Shown here: positions 8,680 to 16,780 of the stretch, one piece after another
How positions within the stretch are numbered: position 1 is the stretch's first letter
How the letters are laid out: each line of letters opens with the position of its first letter
Made by a program: the position numbers and the translations under genes
Notes under the pieces: model-generated
What the model saw: the letters and a program-made list of their open reading frames with translations, nothing else
What the model was told of the DNA's origin: nothing
Database searches by the model: none
Assembly (NCBI RefSeq): GCF_002736205.1
Contig: NZ_CP024091.1
Location: 1,550,001-1,614,000 of the forward strand
Direction: 5' to 3'
DNA: 64,000 nt
Source of the DNA: Pedobacter ginsengisoli
GTDB lineage: Bacteria; Bacteroidota; Bacteroidia; Sphingobacteriales; Sphingobacteriaceae

Positions 8680-9771
8680 ATGGGATCAAGTTTTAAAGAA
8701 ATTTCCGTTATGCAAGTTTGTGCGGAAATTAGTTTATGGTCTTATTGGGACATAGACTTGGTATGTCGTTTTGCAAATAATGAATTTTTTAAATGGTGTG
8801 GTAAAACTCCTGAGGAATTGTTAGGCATAATTAGCTTAAGGGTTTTGTTTAATGGTCACTTTCATGAATACCACCTGCCATACGTGAATAAGGTCCTAGA
8901 AGGTCATTTGCAAAAGTATAATTCAGAAATTAAGATGATAAATGGCCAAAAATGTCCGGTAACTATAATTTACTATCCTGATATAGAAAATGGAAATGTA
9001 GTCGGTTTTTTCGCAAATATCTATAATAAAAACTTATCTGGTTCAGAAGATGAAAAATTCTTAACTGATCAATTTCATATGAATCAGGAAACAATTTTGA
9101 GCCATGATACCGCCGGTAACAAGAGCCATCAAATTGCAGATTATCTGGGCACGTTAATCTTATCTGGTTTTCCTAAGATTGAGCATCTATCCATTTTACA
9201 TAATATTTCTGCGTCAAAATTAATGCGCGACTTTAAAACTACCTACCAGACGAGCCCTTACCTATATTTCAGACGATTACAGATGGAGTTTGCTGAACAA
9301 TATATTAGCAGAACAGGCTGCAGTAAAAAGCAAATGGCATTTATGCTTGGTTTTTCAAATCCTGCAAACTATACGCTTTGTTATAATCGCTATAAAAAGA
9401 GTAAAGTTGAAAAAACAGGGAAAAGAGCTTTGGTGACTGATATTGATGAAAAGAACAAAATTCTGATAACTCAATTTCCTTTACCTGTTGCAATGTTTGA
9501 TCTGGAAATGAATTATTTATTGGCATCGAAACAATGGATGAAAGAATTTGATTTTCAGGGGAGCACTCTGGTTGGGTTGAATTTTCTTGATGCATTTACA
9601 GAAAACAGTCCTGATCTTATCACATTTAAAAAGAAAATGAATAATGGAAAAATAGAGGATTGTGTGGGGACTTATTACTTTATAAACAATGGACATCGGT
9701 TAAAGTGTATGGTGAATCTTTGGCATAATGAAAACATGGAAGTAAGTGGGGTTATTATATATATTACTTGA
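8680..9771 (+). CDS. PAS-AraC(HTH)-PAS regulator
   Basis: A 363-aa soluble protein with an unusual order. Residues 10-125 look like a PAS domain (SLWSYWDIDLVCRFANNEFF, then WCGKTPEELLG). Residues of about 160-240 are a two-helix-turn-helix AraC domain (ISASKLMRDFKTTYQTSPYLY, then AFMLGFSNPANYTLCYNRYKK). Residues 265-363 resemble a second PAS domain (ITQFPLPVAMFDLEMNYLLAS). No kinase or receiver is present, so ligand or redox sensing may directly control DNA binding. It lies 63 bases after the dehydratase and may regulate the polysaccharide locus; nothing in the sequence proves this. Confidence 0.75.
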   Translation: MGSSFKEISVMQVCAEISLWSYWDIDLVCRFANNEFFKWCGKTPEELLGIISLRVLFNGHFHEYHLPYVNKVLEGHLQKYNSEIKMINGQKCPVTIIYYPDIENGNVVGFFANIYNKNLSGSEDEKFLTDQFHMNQETILSHDTAGNKSHQIADYLGTLILSGFPKIEHLSILHNISASKLMRDFKTTYQTSPYLYFRRLQMEFAEQYISRTGCSKKQMAFMLGFSNPANYTLCYNRYKKSKVEKTGKRALVTDIDEKNKILITQFPLPVAMFDLEMNYLLASKQWMKEFDFQGSTLVGLNFLDAFTENSPDLITFKKKMNNGKIEDCVGTYYFINNGHRLKCMVNLWHNENMEVSGVIIYIT

Positions 9772-9979
9772 TTATAAAAAGTTTGGTCATTAAAAGTAAG
9801 TTTATGACAATGAGTAGGTTCACGTATTTCTTTCTGTTAAATATCTTTGACTGTAAGATTTTTAGAACCTTTATTTTGATGCTCAGACTCACTAGAACTT
9901 TCCAGATTTAAACTTTAAAAGCTACTACATTAAAAACGTCCCTAACGTTTGATTTGATAACTATTTAATTATTGAGGTT

Positions 9980-10327
9980 ATGGAACATAACGCCGGTGAG
10001 ATTGTTGAACTAGCTGTTCGACGACAAAATGTAAATATTAGTGAACTATCCAGACGTTTACAGGTAAATAGACGGACCCTGTACAATTGGTTTAGACAAA
10101 AAAAACTTCATACGGACGTGATCTTTGAGATCGGAAAAGTCATAAATTATGATTTTACACATGATTTTGAAGGAGAACTGAGTGGTTTTGGTTTTAAAGA
10201 AGATTTAATCCAGTATAAAAATGAGGGACAGTCAGATCATACCAATTCAGTATATTACTGGATGGAAAAATATATTGCCTTATTAGAGGATTATAAAAAA
10301 TTAGTAAGAAAAAGCTCTTTGTCGTAA
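9980..10327 (+). CDS. Small helix-turn-helix protein
   Basis: A 115-aa predicted DNA-binding protein. Residues 5-55 contain a clear helix-turn-helix: NISELSRRLQVNRRTLYNWFRQKKL, in the style of XRE/Fis-like regulators. The C-terminal half is acidic and aromatic without a recognised domain and may support dimerisation. It is a single-gene unit: 208 bases lie before it, and its stop sits in the loop of a terminator hairpin. Target genes unknown. Confidence 0.7.
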   Translation: MEHNAGEIVELAVRRQNVNISELSRRLQVNRRTLYNWFRQKKLHTDVIFEIGKVINYDFTHDFEGELSGFGFKEDLIQYKNEGQSDHTNSVYYWMEKYIALLEDYKKLVRKSSLS

Positions 10328-10344
10328 GCAAAGGGCTTTTTTTA
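10311..10344 (+). terminator. Rho-independent terminator of the small HTH gene
   Basis: Stem AAAGCTCTTTG (10311-10321) pairs with CAAAGGGCTTT (10329-10339) with one G-T pair, followed by a T-run. The stop codon of the HTH gene (10325-10327) is inside the loop. Confidence 0.85.
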
Positions 10345-10679
10345 TTTTAATTTATGGGCCGTTTCCATATATTCTTATCGGGATAATCAATAATCATGTG
10401 GTGATATTTAGGTGTCTTAGCCTAATCCTTTTGATTATTAGCAAACATTCTTAAAAATTGGCTTTTCCTTATTAACCCAAGCCTCAGTCTTTTTTAGCTT
10501 TTAAGGAACCTCTTTCTCCTTTTCAAATTAAAACAAAATTATCCTTCTCCGGCTCGGCAGTTTTGAGTTAGGGTATTTGGTTTTTATACCGCTTTAGATT
10601 AAGACAAATAAATATATAGATCTCTATGCAAGCGTTATTTTGATAAAAAAGTTCTAAATTGCACAAGAAATTCAGATTG
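10345..10679. other. Intergenic region without a recognised gene
   Basis: About 335 bases between the HTH terminator and the exported protein at 10680. It is AT-rich; no reading frame with coding character, exact TAnnTTTG promoter or RNA gene was recognised. A weak promoter-like TTATTTTG occurs near 10635. Confidence 0.5.
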
Positions 10680-11114
10680 ATGAAAACATACATTTTACTA
10701 ATATTGTTTGGTTTGACCTTTAGTACCTTGGCAAATGCTCAAAAAAAGATTCCAACTGCTCAGGAATTAACAGTTAAAAATATAGATGAATTGAACGAAC
10801 GGTTGGCACTAAGTCCTACTCAGAAAAGTGTAATCTATAACTATGTATTTGATATGTACAGACAGCAGCTTGAGCTTGTGAAAAAGCAACAGGCAGGTAC
10901 CTCTAAGGAAGATGATGTAACAAAATTCTATAAGTTTCAGAATGAAACAAATGATAACATCAAAAATATATTAAAGGGAGATCAGATAGCCGAATTTGAT
11001 AAGTTACAGGAGGAACGTTTAAACGGAGATAATAAGAAGAAAAAGGGAAAGAAGGGAAAAAATAAGGAAGATGAAACTGTAACTGGTATTTCTGGACTTA
11101 AATTACAGAATTAA
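10680..11114 (+). CDS. Small exported protein with Lys-rich tail
   Basis: A 144-aa protein starting at the ATG at 10680, where a clear signal peptide begins (MKTYILLILFGLTFSTLANA, cleavage after NAQ or nearby); the in-frame TTG at 10659 would spoil it. The mature part is helical and charged, with ELNERLALSPTQKSVIYNYVFDMYRQQ. This resembles the Spy/LTXXQ-like periplasmic helical proteins common in Bacteroidetes, but assignment to that family is not secure. The C-terminus is very basic (about ten Lys in KKKKGKKGKNK). It precedes a sensor kinase by 80 bases. Function unknown. Confidence 0.6.
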   Translation: MKTYILLILFGLTFSTLANAQKKIPTAQELTVKNIDELNERLALSPTQKSVIYNYVFDMYRQQLELVKKQQAGTSKEDDVTKFYKFQNETNDNIKNILKGDQIAEFDKLQEERLNGDNKKKKGKKGKNKEDETVTGISGLKLQN

Positions 11115-11194
11115 TACCTTCTAAAATATTTATTTGTTATTTTAGTTAAATTTTTGTGCTATAATGAAATAATTAGCAGCTTAACCAAGCCTTC

Positions 11195-13189
11195 ATGCGA
11201 TTTTTTGCTTTAATCCTGTTATTGTCACTTTCTTTGTCTTCAGTTGCAAATGAAGGTGTTATCCAGCTTGATAAGCAGAGTTATCAGAATATAGGCAAGA
11301 AACTGATATATCTGGAAGATAAGACCGGTGAACTTACTTTAAATGAGGTTAAGAAGCTATATCAGGCAGATAAGTTTAAACAATCTAAAGATGATATTCT
11401 TAATTTTGGGAATAGTAAATCGACTTTCTGGATAAGAATACTTTACCAAAACACTACTGGTTCAGGTAGTTTTCTTGTAGTAGATGTTCCAAATCTGGAA
11501 ATTGTTGAATGTTATACTACTGGCATTAATGGAAAAGCACAGGTAATAAAGTCTGGTAGCCTTAGCAATGAAATTGAAGGCGTAATTGCGAAAAATAATT
11601 TTATATTTTCTTTATCGAAACCAGATCAGGCAAACGATTTGAATGAGGTATATCTTCGCATTAAAACAAATAATTTCATGCTTGTACCAATTAAGCTTAT
11701 AAGTCATGAAGTTTATATAGCAGGTTCTGCTTTAAAGCAGCATATTGAATCTATTTACATAGGAGTGCTTATTACTCTTCTATTATTAAATATCTTCCTG
11801 TATATAAGTTTGCATGAAAAGATGTATCTTTTTTATGGATTATATCTTCTCGCTGGCTTTGTTTATTTAGTGTTATATTTAAGGGGATATGCTTATTTGT
11901 TCGAATATGATTTCAGAATAATAATATATAAGTACCCACATTTCTTTCTGGCGCTATCATCTATGGCGGGTATTTTGTTTTCATGGAAATTTCTGAATCT
12001 AGATGCTTTGTTACCCCGTGTTAAACCGGTGTACTATTTTATGATGAGTTTTGCATTGGCGCTAATGATTGTGAGTTTATTGGGTTACAAAAGTACAGCA
12101 GCCTCCATGATACGATACACTACTCTTTTTATCTCATTAGGTTTAGGGGCAGTAGGTATAGTATCATGGAATAAAGGGCATCGTCCTGCTAAATTTTATA
12201 TTGTTGCGTGGCTTTTTAGGGTAAGTGGTATAGTTCTGATTAACTTAAATCTATTTGGTATACTCGAATTAAGAGACTATACCTTTGAGATTTTTCCGAT
12301 TACGACAACTATAGAAATGTTATTGTTAGCATTTGCATTAGGAGATAGGTATAGTATGTTAATTAGCAGTGAAAGAGAGGCAAGGGAAGGACTCATGGAA
12401 CTTGTCCAAACTCAGAACCAACGATTGGAACATGTTGTGGAAGAACGAACATTAAAATTGAGTGAGACAATTGTTGAGCTTGAATCATCAAATAGGGTAA
12501 AAGATAAATTGTTTTCTATTGTGGCTCATGATCTGCGAACACCTTTTAATAGTTTAATAAGCATATTTTCTTTGAAAGATATGGGAATGTTAAACTTTGA
12601 AGAACTCAAAATGTTGCTTAATGCGAATCGAAAGAATATAGATCAGATGCGGCTTACACTTGATAACTTATTATTTTGGGCGAAAGACCAAATGAATCAG
12701 GTAAGTGTGCAATTTACAGAATTCGATCTAAAGAAACTTTCCGAAGTTTTAATGCTGGTGTATGAGCCCATAGCACAGTCGAAAAATATTAGATTGGAAC
12801 TTAATGCAAACGAAGGAAGTATGGTGTATGCTGATGAGAATCAGGTAAAGCTTATTTTAAGAAATTTGATAGACAATGCAGTTAAGTTTTCGCCGGAGGA
12901 TAATACAATTTCAATTAACCTGGAAAGACAACCCAAGGGGCTTAGGGTTGCAGTTCATAATGTGGTTTTAAATCCGGCTGCTGTAAAAAGTGCATTAGAA
13001 GGTGGAGAAAAGGACAGGCGAAGGTCAGATGTAGCCGGTGCTGCCAATGAATCGGGAACTGGATTGGGCCTGCAGTTATGTAGGGAATATATGAAAGCAA
13101 ATGGGAGCCAACTACAACAGAACATTATAGGGAATGAAGTTGAATTATACTTTTTTTTAAAGGATAATTCAAGTAACCCTGCTGCTTAA
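11195..13189 (+). CDS. 7TM-DISM sensor histidine kinase with degenerate ATP-binding box
   Basis: A 664-aa inner-membrane sensor. It has a signal peptide (1-18), a periplasmic 7TMR-DISM extracellular domain (about 22-175), seven hydrophobic helices (about 185-395), a coiled-coil linker, a HisKA domain with the phospho-acceptor near H445 in SIVAHDLRTPFNS, and a HATPase domain. The N-box (LILRNLIDNAVKFS) and G2 box (GTGLGLQLC) are intact. The G1 box, normally DxGxG, reads RVAVHNVVLNP around residue 588, so the adenine-contacting Asp is missing. No receiver is fused or adjacent. It could be a kinase with altered nucleotide binding or a phosphatase-biased regulator. A hairpin follows at 13290. Confidence 0.85.
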   Translation: MRFFALILLLSLSLSSVANEGVIQLDKQSYQNIGKKLIYLEDKTGELTLNEVKKLYQADKFKQSKDDILNFGNSKSTFWIRILYQNTTGSGSFLVVDVPNLEIVECYTTGINGKAQVIKSGSLSNEIEGVIAKNNFIFSLSKPDQANDLNEVYLRIKTNNFMLVPIKLISHEVYIAGSALKQHIESIYIGVLITLLLLNIFLYISLHEKMYLFYGLYLLAGFVYLVLYLRGYAYLFEYDFRIIIYKYPHFFLALSSMAGILFSWKFLNLDALLPRVKPVYYFMMSFALALMIVSLLGYKSTAASMIRYTTLFISLGLGAVGIVSWNKGHRPAKFYIVAWLFRVSGIVLINLNLFGILELRDYTFEIFPITTTIEMLLLAFALGDRYSMLISSEREAREGLMELVQTQNQRLEHVVEERTLKLSETIVELESSNRVKDKLFSIVAHDLRTPFNSLISIFSLKDMGMLNFEELKMLLNANRKNIDQMRLTLDNLLFWAKDQMNQVSVQFTEFDLKKLSEVLMLVYEPIAQSKNIRLELNANEGSMVYADENQVKLILRNLIDNAVKFSPEDNTISINLERQPKGLRVAVHNVVLNPAAVKSALEGGEKDRRRSDVAGAANESGTGLGLQLCREYMKANGSQLQQNIIGNEVELYFFLKDNSSNPAA

Positions 13190-13289
13190 TGCCGGTGAAG
13201 TATGGTATTTTTTTCGCATATAGTTGTTCATTTACCTCATAAATCTTCACTAAAAAACAATAATAAGACCAAACACCTTCATTCTCAGT

Positions 13290-13318
13290 AAAGAGAAGGC
13301 TCTTTCTTTGTTTTTTAT
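13290..13318 (+). terminator. Probable terminator after the 7TM kinase
   Basis: Short stem AAAGAG (13290-13295) and CTCTTT (13300-13305) with loop AAGG, followed by a T-rich tract. It is 100 bases after the kinase stop, so read-through to this point is assumed. Confidence 0.55.
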
Positions 13319-13363
13319 TTATTTGGTACTATTACTGACATACGCTTACGAATAACATATACC

Positions 13364-13621
13364 ATGAAAAAACATCAAAGACGTATAAAGTCTCGGTTCT
13401 TAAATGTTAATGTAGATTTGGAAGAATATAAAGAACAAGTACGATCAGTTAAACTAGCTATTGCTATTAAGAATGTATTAGAGTTAAGAAAGATCTCTGT
13501 AGAAGAATTTGCTGTGATAATGGGAAAAGATAAGTCTACAATCAATAAGTGGTTAAGTGGAACATATTGTTTTAGCCTGAGCACGCTCTATGAAATAACG
13601 GAAGGCCTTGGTATTATATAA
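13364..13621 (+). CDS. Small XRE-type DNA-binding protein
   Basis: An 85-aa protein. Residues 30-85 form an XRE/Cro-like helix-turn-helix (LRKISVEEFAVIMGKDKSTINKWLSG as the central helices), preceded by a basic N-terminus. It looks like a HigA-type antitoxin or a solitary regulator, but no toxin-like gene lies on either side. Its stop is 12 bases from the end of the convergent Cys-rich gene. Confidence 0.7.
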   Translation: MKKHQRRIKSRFLNVNVDLEEYKEQVRSVKLAIAIKNVLELRKISVEEFAVIMGKDKSTINKWLSGTYCFSLSTLYEITEGLGII

Positions 13622-13633
13622 ATAATTATTGCT

Positions 13634-15460
13634 TTAAAATTTTAGAAGCATTAAATTATTAAATATATCATCAAATTTTTTCATTTGATCGCTATCCCAG
13701 ATCTTGTGTCTCAAATCAGGCATAACGGTAATTTTATTATAGTAGTTTATCCCCTCAATTAGCTGATTATAATATTTAGTAATGTATTTAGATTTTTTAG
13801 AATTCAATAAACTTAACTGAGCGCTGTAATCTTCAAGTTTTACTTCTAAATCTGAAAAGAAATTTTCTAAATCTTTTTTCAGATAATCTACATAAAGTCC
13901 AAGTTCTTTAATAAAAATATTAGGCCTGTTGATTCCCTTTAACAAGTTATTTCGTCCGTAAATATGTCCAACCATTTCAGCCAAACTATATTGCTTAGAA
14001 AAATAGGCGATATTAGGTCCTGGACAGATACTCACAGCTTTATTCTCTTTGGGTTTTAGAATATTCAATTTTAAGAAGTTTGAAGAACACAAACCTTCGC
14101 ACAAACAGGTTTTTTCAGTAATGGAATCAATCTTTTTCTTTAATATCTTAGACTCAAGACCTAGATTTTTTAGCTGTTCTATTTTGAGTCGTTGATATTG
14201 TCTGGAAGCTGTACATATAGGCTCTGTGGTAAATTCAACATTGCTGCAGAGATACTTTTTTGTACATGGACTTCCAGGACGCCCTTTGGCAATTCTTTCT
14301 ATTCTTTGAAGTTCTGCAGAACTCTTCTTGAAATTGTTAAAGGGAACTCCCAAGGGAGAAGCGTTGCTCAGATAGAAGTCGCTTTCCTGGGAATTGGCTA
14401 GGTCATCCAAAGTATGCTCATCTACATTTGTTGCCTCAGGTACTAGAAGAAATGGGCTTCCCCAGCCTGCTGCATCTAGCTCGTAATAATTAATTAAGAA
14501 CTGATGTTCTTCGGCCGTGCCTATTCCTCCCTGAAATGTAACTCTTTGCTGAGGTTTCCAGTTCATATCAAAATAGATACTTTTACTTTTAAGTGCATTT
14601 AGATAAATCTGAAACAATTCTGCAAACAATTCCAATCGATTTTCTTTAAATTCCTGAAGTATTGGTCCCATAAGTAATCCATCAGTAGCGAAAGCATGTC
14701 CTCCGCAATTTAAACCAGATTCAATACGAAATTCTGATACCCAAAGACCTTTTTTTGCAAGTACCTTCGCTTGGACGATGGCCGAACGATAGTCGCTAAC
14801 TTTTAATATTATTTTTTTTGTAAAGTGACCTTCTGCATTTGGGAAAAAATCAATAAAAGTCTCCATATAAGCATACAATCTTTGATTTAAACCCGCCGAT
14901 ATAATAACAGATGAATTAAGGTTACTATTTGCAAAACCACGTAATGCTGCTAAGGCGTCAGTATTTTCATCGCCTGTATAAATACCATTATGATGATTTG
15001 CTTTATCTACTTTTGACATTATGTTTACGTCAATATTTCCTGCAACAATACTTTTTTTCAGGTAATTCTGAATTTTCTTCTTTTCATCTCCCTGAGGCAA
15101 TTGCTTCATGTGAATGAATTTTGATTTTAGAATAGAATTTTCAGGTAACAGCTCAAAGTATTTATTTAGATCGTTCTGATTTTCAAAATCCTGAGTTTTA
15201 ATTTCAATTACCTGTTTATTAACTAATCCATTTAACAGATTTAAATATCTTGTAATCCTTAAGGCACGGCTGTTGGGTACTTCCTTAGGTATAGAATTAT
15301 AAACTTCACCATTTCTATCAGCATGGTATTTCCTCATTCGTTCGATAAGTTCATCATCTACAATAGAGACAACGGATGATATACCATATTTGGCAACTTT
15401 TAATGGAGTATCAATTGAATAACCTAATCCAAGTACAGGAATGTGAAAAGTGTGTTGCAT
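13634..15460 (-). CDS. Cys-rich protein of unknown function in the low-oxygen island
   Basis: A 608-aa soluble protein that I do not recognise as a named family. The first 330 residues look like a TIM-barrel enzyme: TPLKVAKYGISSVVSIVDD at 19-37, IESGLNCGGHAFATDG mid-protein, and FQGGIGTAEEHQ, which resembles a flavin phosphate-binding loop (nitronate monooxygenase/PfaD-like). The following part is Cys-rich: CTKKYLC, EPIC, CLCEGLC and ICPGP, which could bind one or more iron-sulfur clusters. A coiled-coil-like C-terminal region (about 500-608) ends it. It is divergent from the FixL-like kinase, and the shared 129-bp region carries a TGACCATGGTCA palindrome about 43 bases before a plausible start site. 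An FMN/Fe-S oxidoreductase used at low oxygen is a hypothesis only. Confidence 0.7.
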   Translation of the reverse strand: MQHTFHIPVLGLGYSIDTPLKVAKYGISSVVSIVDDELIERMRKYHADRNGEVYNSIPKEVPNSRALRITRYLNLLNGLVNKQVIEIKTQDFENQNDLNKYFELLPENSILKSKFIHMKQLPQGDEKKKIQNYLKKSIVAGNIDVNIMSKVDKANHHNGIYTGDENTDALAALRGFANSNLNSSVIISAGLNQRLYAYMETFIDFFPNAEGHFTKKIILKVSDYRSAIVQAKVLAKKGLWVSEFRIESGLNCGGHAFATDGLLMGPILQEFKENRLELFAELFQIYLNALKSKSIYFDMNWKPQQRVTFQGGIGTAEEHQFLINYYELDAAGWGSPFLLVPEATNVDEHTLDDLANSQESDFYLSNASPLGVPFNNFKKSSAELQRIERIAKGRPGSPCTKKYLCSNVEFTTEPICTASRQYQRLKIEQLKNLGLESKILKKKIDSITEKTCLCEGLCSSNFLKLNILKPKENKAVSICPGPNIAYFSKQYSLAEMVGHIYGRNNLLKGINRPNIFIKELGLYVDYLKKDLENFFSDLEVKLEDYSAQLSLLNSKKSKYITKYYNQLIEGINYYNKITVMPDLRHKIWDSDQMKKFDDIFNNLMLLKF

Positions 15461-15510
15461 AAGTAACTGTTTTATTTAGCAAAGAGAATTATATTAGCAT
15501 TTGCAAAATA

Positions 15511-15522
15511 TGACCATGGTCA
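15511..15522. promoter_or_regulatory. FNR/CRP-type palindrome between divergent genes
   Basis: TGACCATGGTCA is a perfect 12-bp palindrome fitting TGAY-N4-RTCA. It is centred about 65 bases upstream of the likely start of the FixL-like gene and about 43 upstream of a possible start for the divergent Cys-rich gene (via TCTCTTTG read on the minus strand at 15487-15480). The probable ligand is the receiver-FNR fusion encoded at 16780. Confidence 0.6.
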
Positions 15523-15546
15523 CTAAATAAGATGATTTTGGTGGTA

Positions 15547-15575
15547 TTGAGCTGTATCGCGTTTTATTACATTTG
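15547..15575 (+). promoter_or_regulatory. Bacteroidetes-type promoter of the FixL-like gene
   Basis: The -7 element TACATTTG (15568-15575) matches TAnnTTTG exactly, with TTG at 15547-15549 as the -33 element and an 18-base spacer. The start codon is only 14 bases downstream, so the leader is very short. Confidence 0.65.
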
Positions 15576-15589
15576 TATAAAGAGAAACT

Positions 15590-16780
15590 ATGGATGGAGG
15601 TAAGTTGCTTAAGGCAATTATTGAAACTGCAATTGATGGAATTCTTACTATTGATGACCGAGGTATTGTAGAAAGTCTAAACCCTGCTGCATTAAAGCTT
15701 TTTGGCTATGCTGCTGAGGAAGTCATTGGAAATAACATCTCGATGTTAATGCCTGAGCCAGACAGAAGTGGGCATGATGGATATCTTCATCGTTATCAAA
15801 GCACGGGTGAAAAGCGAATTATTGGTAAGGGAAGAGAGGTTAAAGGTTTACGTAAAGATGGTACTACATTTCCTTTTCGCTTAGCAGTGAGTGAAGTTCA
15901 TTATGATCATCGAACTATTTATACAGGATTTATTCATGATCTTTCGAAAGAAAAAGAAGCTGAACAGCGTTTAAAGGAACATGCAGCAGAATTGGAAAAT
16001 TTGGTTAACGATCGGACAAAGTCTTTAAAAGAATTGGTTCAGGCATTGAGTATGGCTAAAGAAGAAGTAAGTATTTCCTTAGTTAAAGAAAAGGAATTGA
16101 ATCAGCTGAAAAGTCGTTTTGTTTCAATGGCTTCACATGAATTTAGGACTCCCTTAAGTTCCATTCAATTGTCTTCAGTTCTTATTGAAAAATATGCTGC
16201 GCCATATGATAATGATAATATAAGAAAGCATGTAAGTAAAATCAAAAATGCTGTTGGAAATTTGACAACTATATTGAATGATTTTCTTTCATTGGAACGC
16301 CTGGAGGCTGGCAATGTTGAACCTTCTTTTCAATTATTTGATCTGGTAAAACTATCTGAAGAAATAACAGAAGAGATGCAAATGATAGCCAAAGAAGAAC
16401 AAAATATAATTTATCAGCATACAGGTTTGGAAAGTATGGTTTATCTTGACCAAAATCTTCTTAAAAACTGTATGATCAATTTAATATCGAATGCAATTAA
16501 ATATTCAGGGGAACATACTTTTATTGAATTTAATACTGAGATTACTGATAACCAATGCATAGTCACCATTAATGACAATGGAATCGGAATCCCTGAATTA
16601 GATCAGAAGGAACTTTTTCAACCTTTTTTCAGAGCAAATAATACAGGGAATATTCCGGGGACAGGTTTAGGTTTAAATATTGTGCTGAGATATGCAACTT
16701 TGATGAAGGGATTTGTAGGTTTTACAAGTACGCTTAATAAGGGAACAAAATTTACATTGTCGTTTAATAAACAGAATTGA
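15590..16780 (+). CDS. FixL-like haem-PAS oxygen-sensing histidine kinase
   Basis: A 396-aa soluble kinase. Residues 1-115 are a PAS domain with the FixL signature: MPEPDRSGHDGYLHRYQ, GKGREVKG, RKDGTTFPF. Aligned by eye with rhizobial FixL, H62 matches the haem ligand H200, R68 matches R206, and R82 matches R220, the oxygen-contacting arginine, with the same 20-residue spacing. A coiled coil (about 120-165) leads to HisKA with H183 in MASHEFRTPLSS. HATPase follows with N-box NLISNAIKYS, G1 DNGIGIP and G2 GTGLGLN. There is no membrane segment. The stop overlaps the start of the regulator at 16780 by one base, giving a coupled two-component pair. Oxygen sensing is inferred from the conserved haem residues. 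Confidence 0.87.
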   Translation: MDGGKLLKAIIETAIDGILTIDDRGIVESLNPAALKLFGYAAEEVIGNNISMLMPEPDRSGHDGYLHRYQSTGEKRIIGKGREVKGLRKDGTTFPFRLAVSEVHYDHRTIYTGFIHDLSKEKEAEQRLKEHAAELENLVNDRTKSLKELVQALSMAKEEVSISLVKEKELNQLKSRFVSMASHEFRTPLSSIQLSSVLIEKYAAPYDNDNIRKHVSKIKNAVGNLTTILNDFLSLERLEAGNVEPSFQLFDLVKLSEEITEEMQMIAKEEQNIIYQHTGLESMVYLDQNLLKNCMINLISNAIKYSGEHTFIEFNTEITDNQCIVTINDNGIGIPELDQKELFQPFFRANNTGNIPGTGLGLNIVLRYATLMKGFVGFTSTLNKGTKFTLSFNKQN

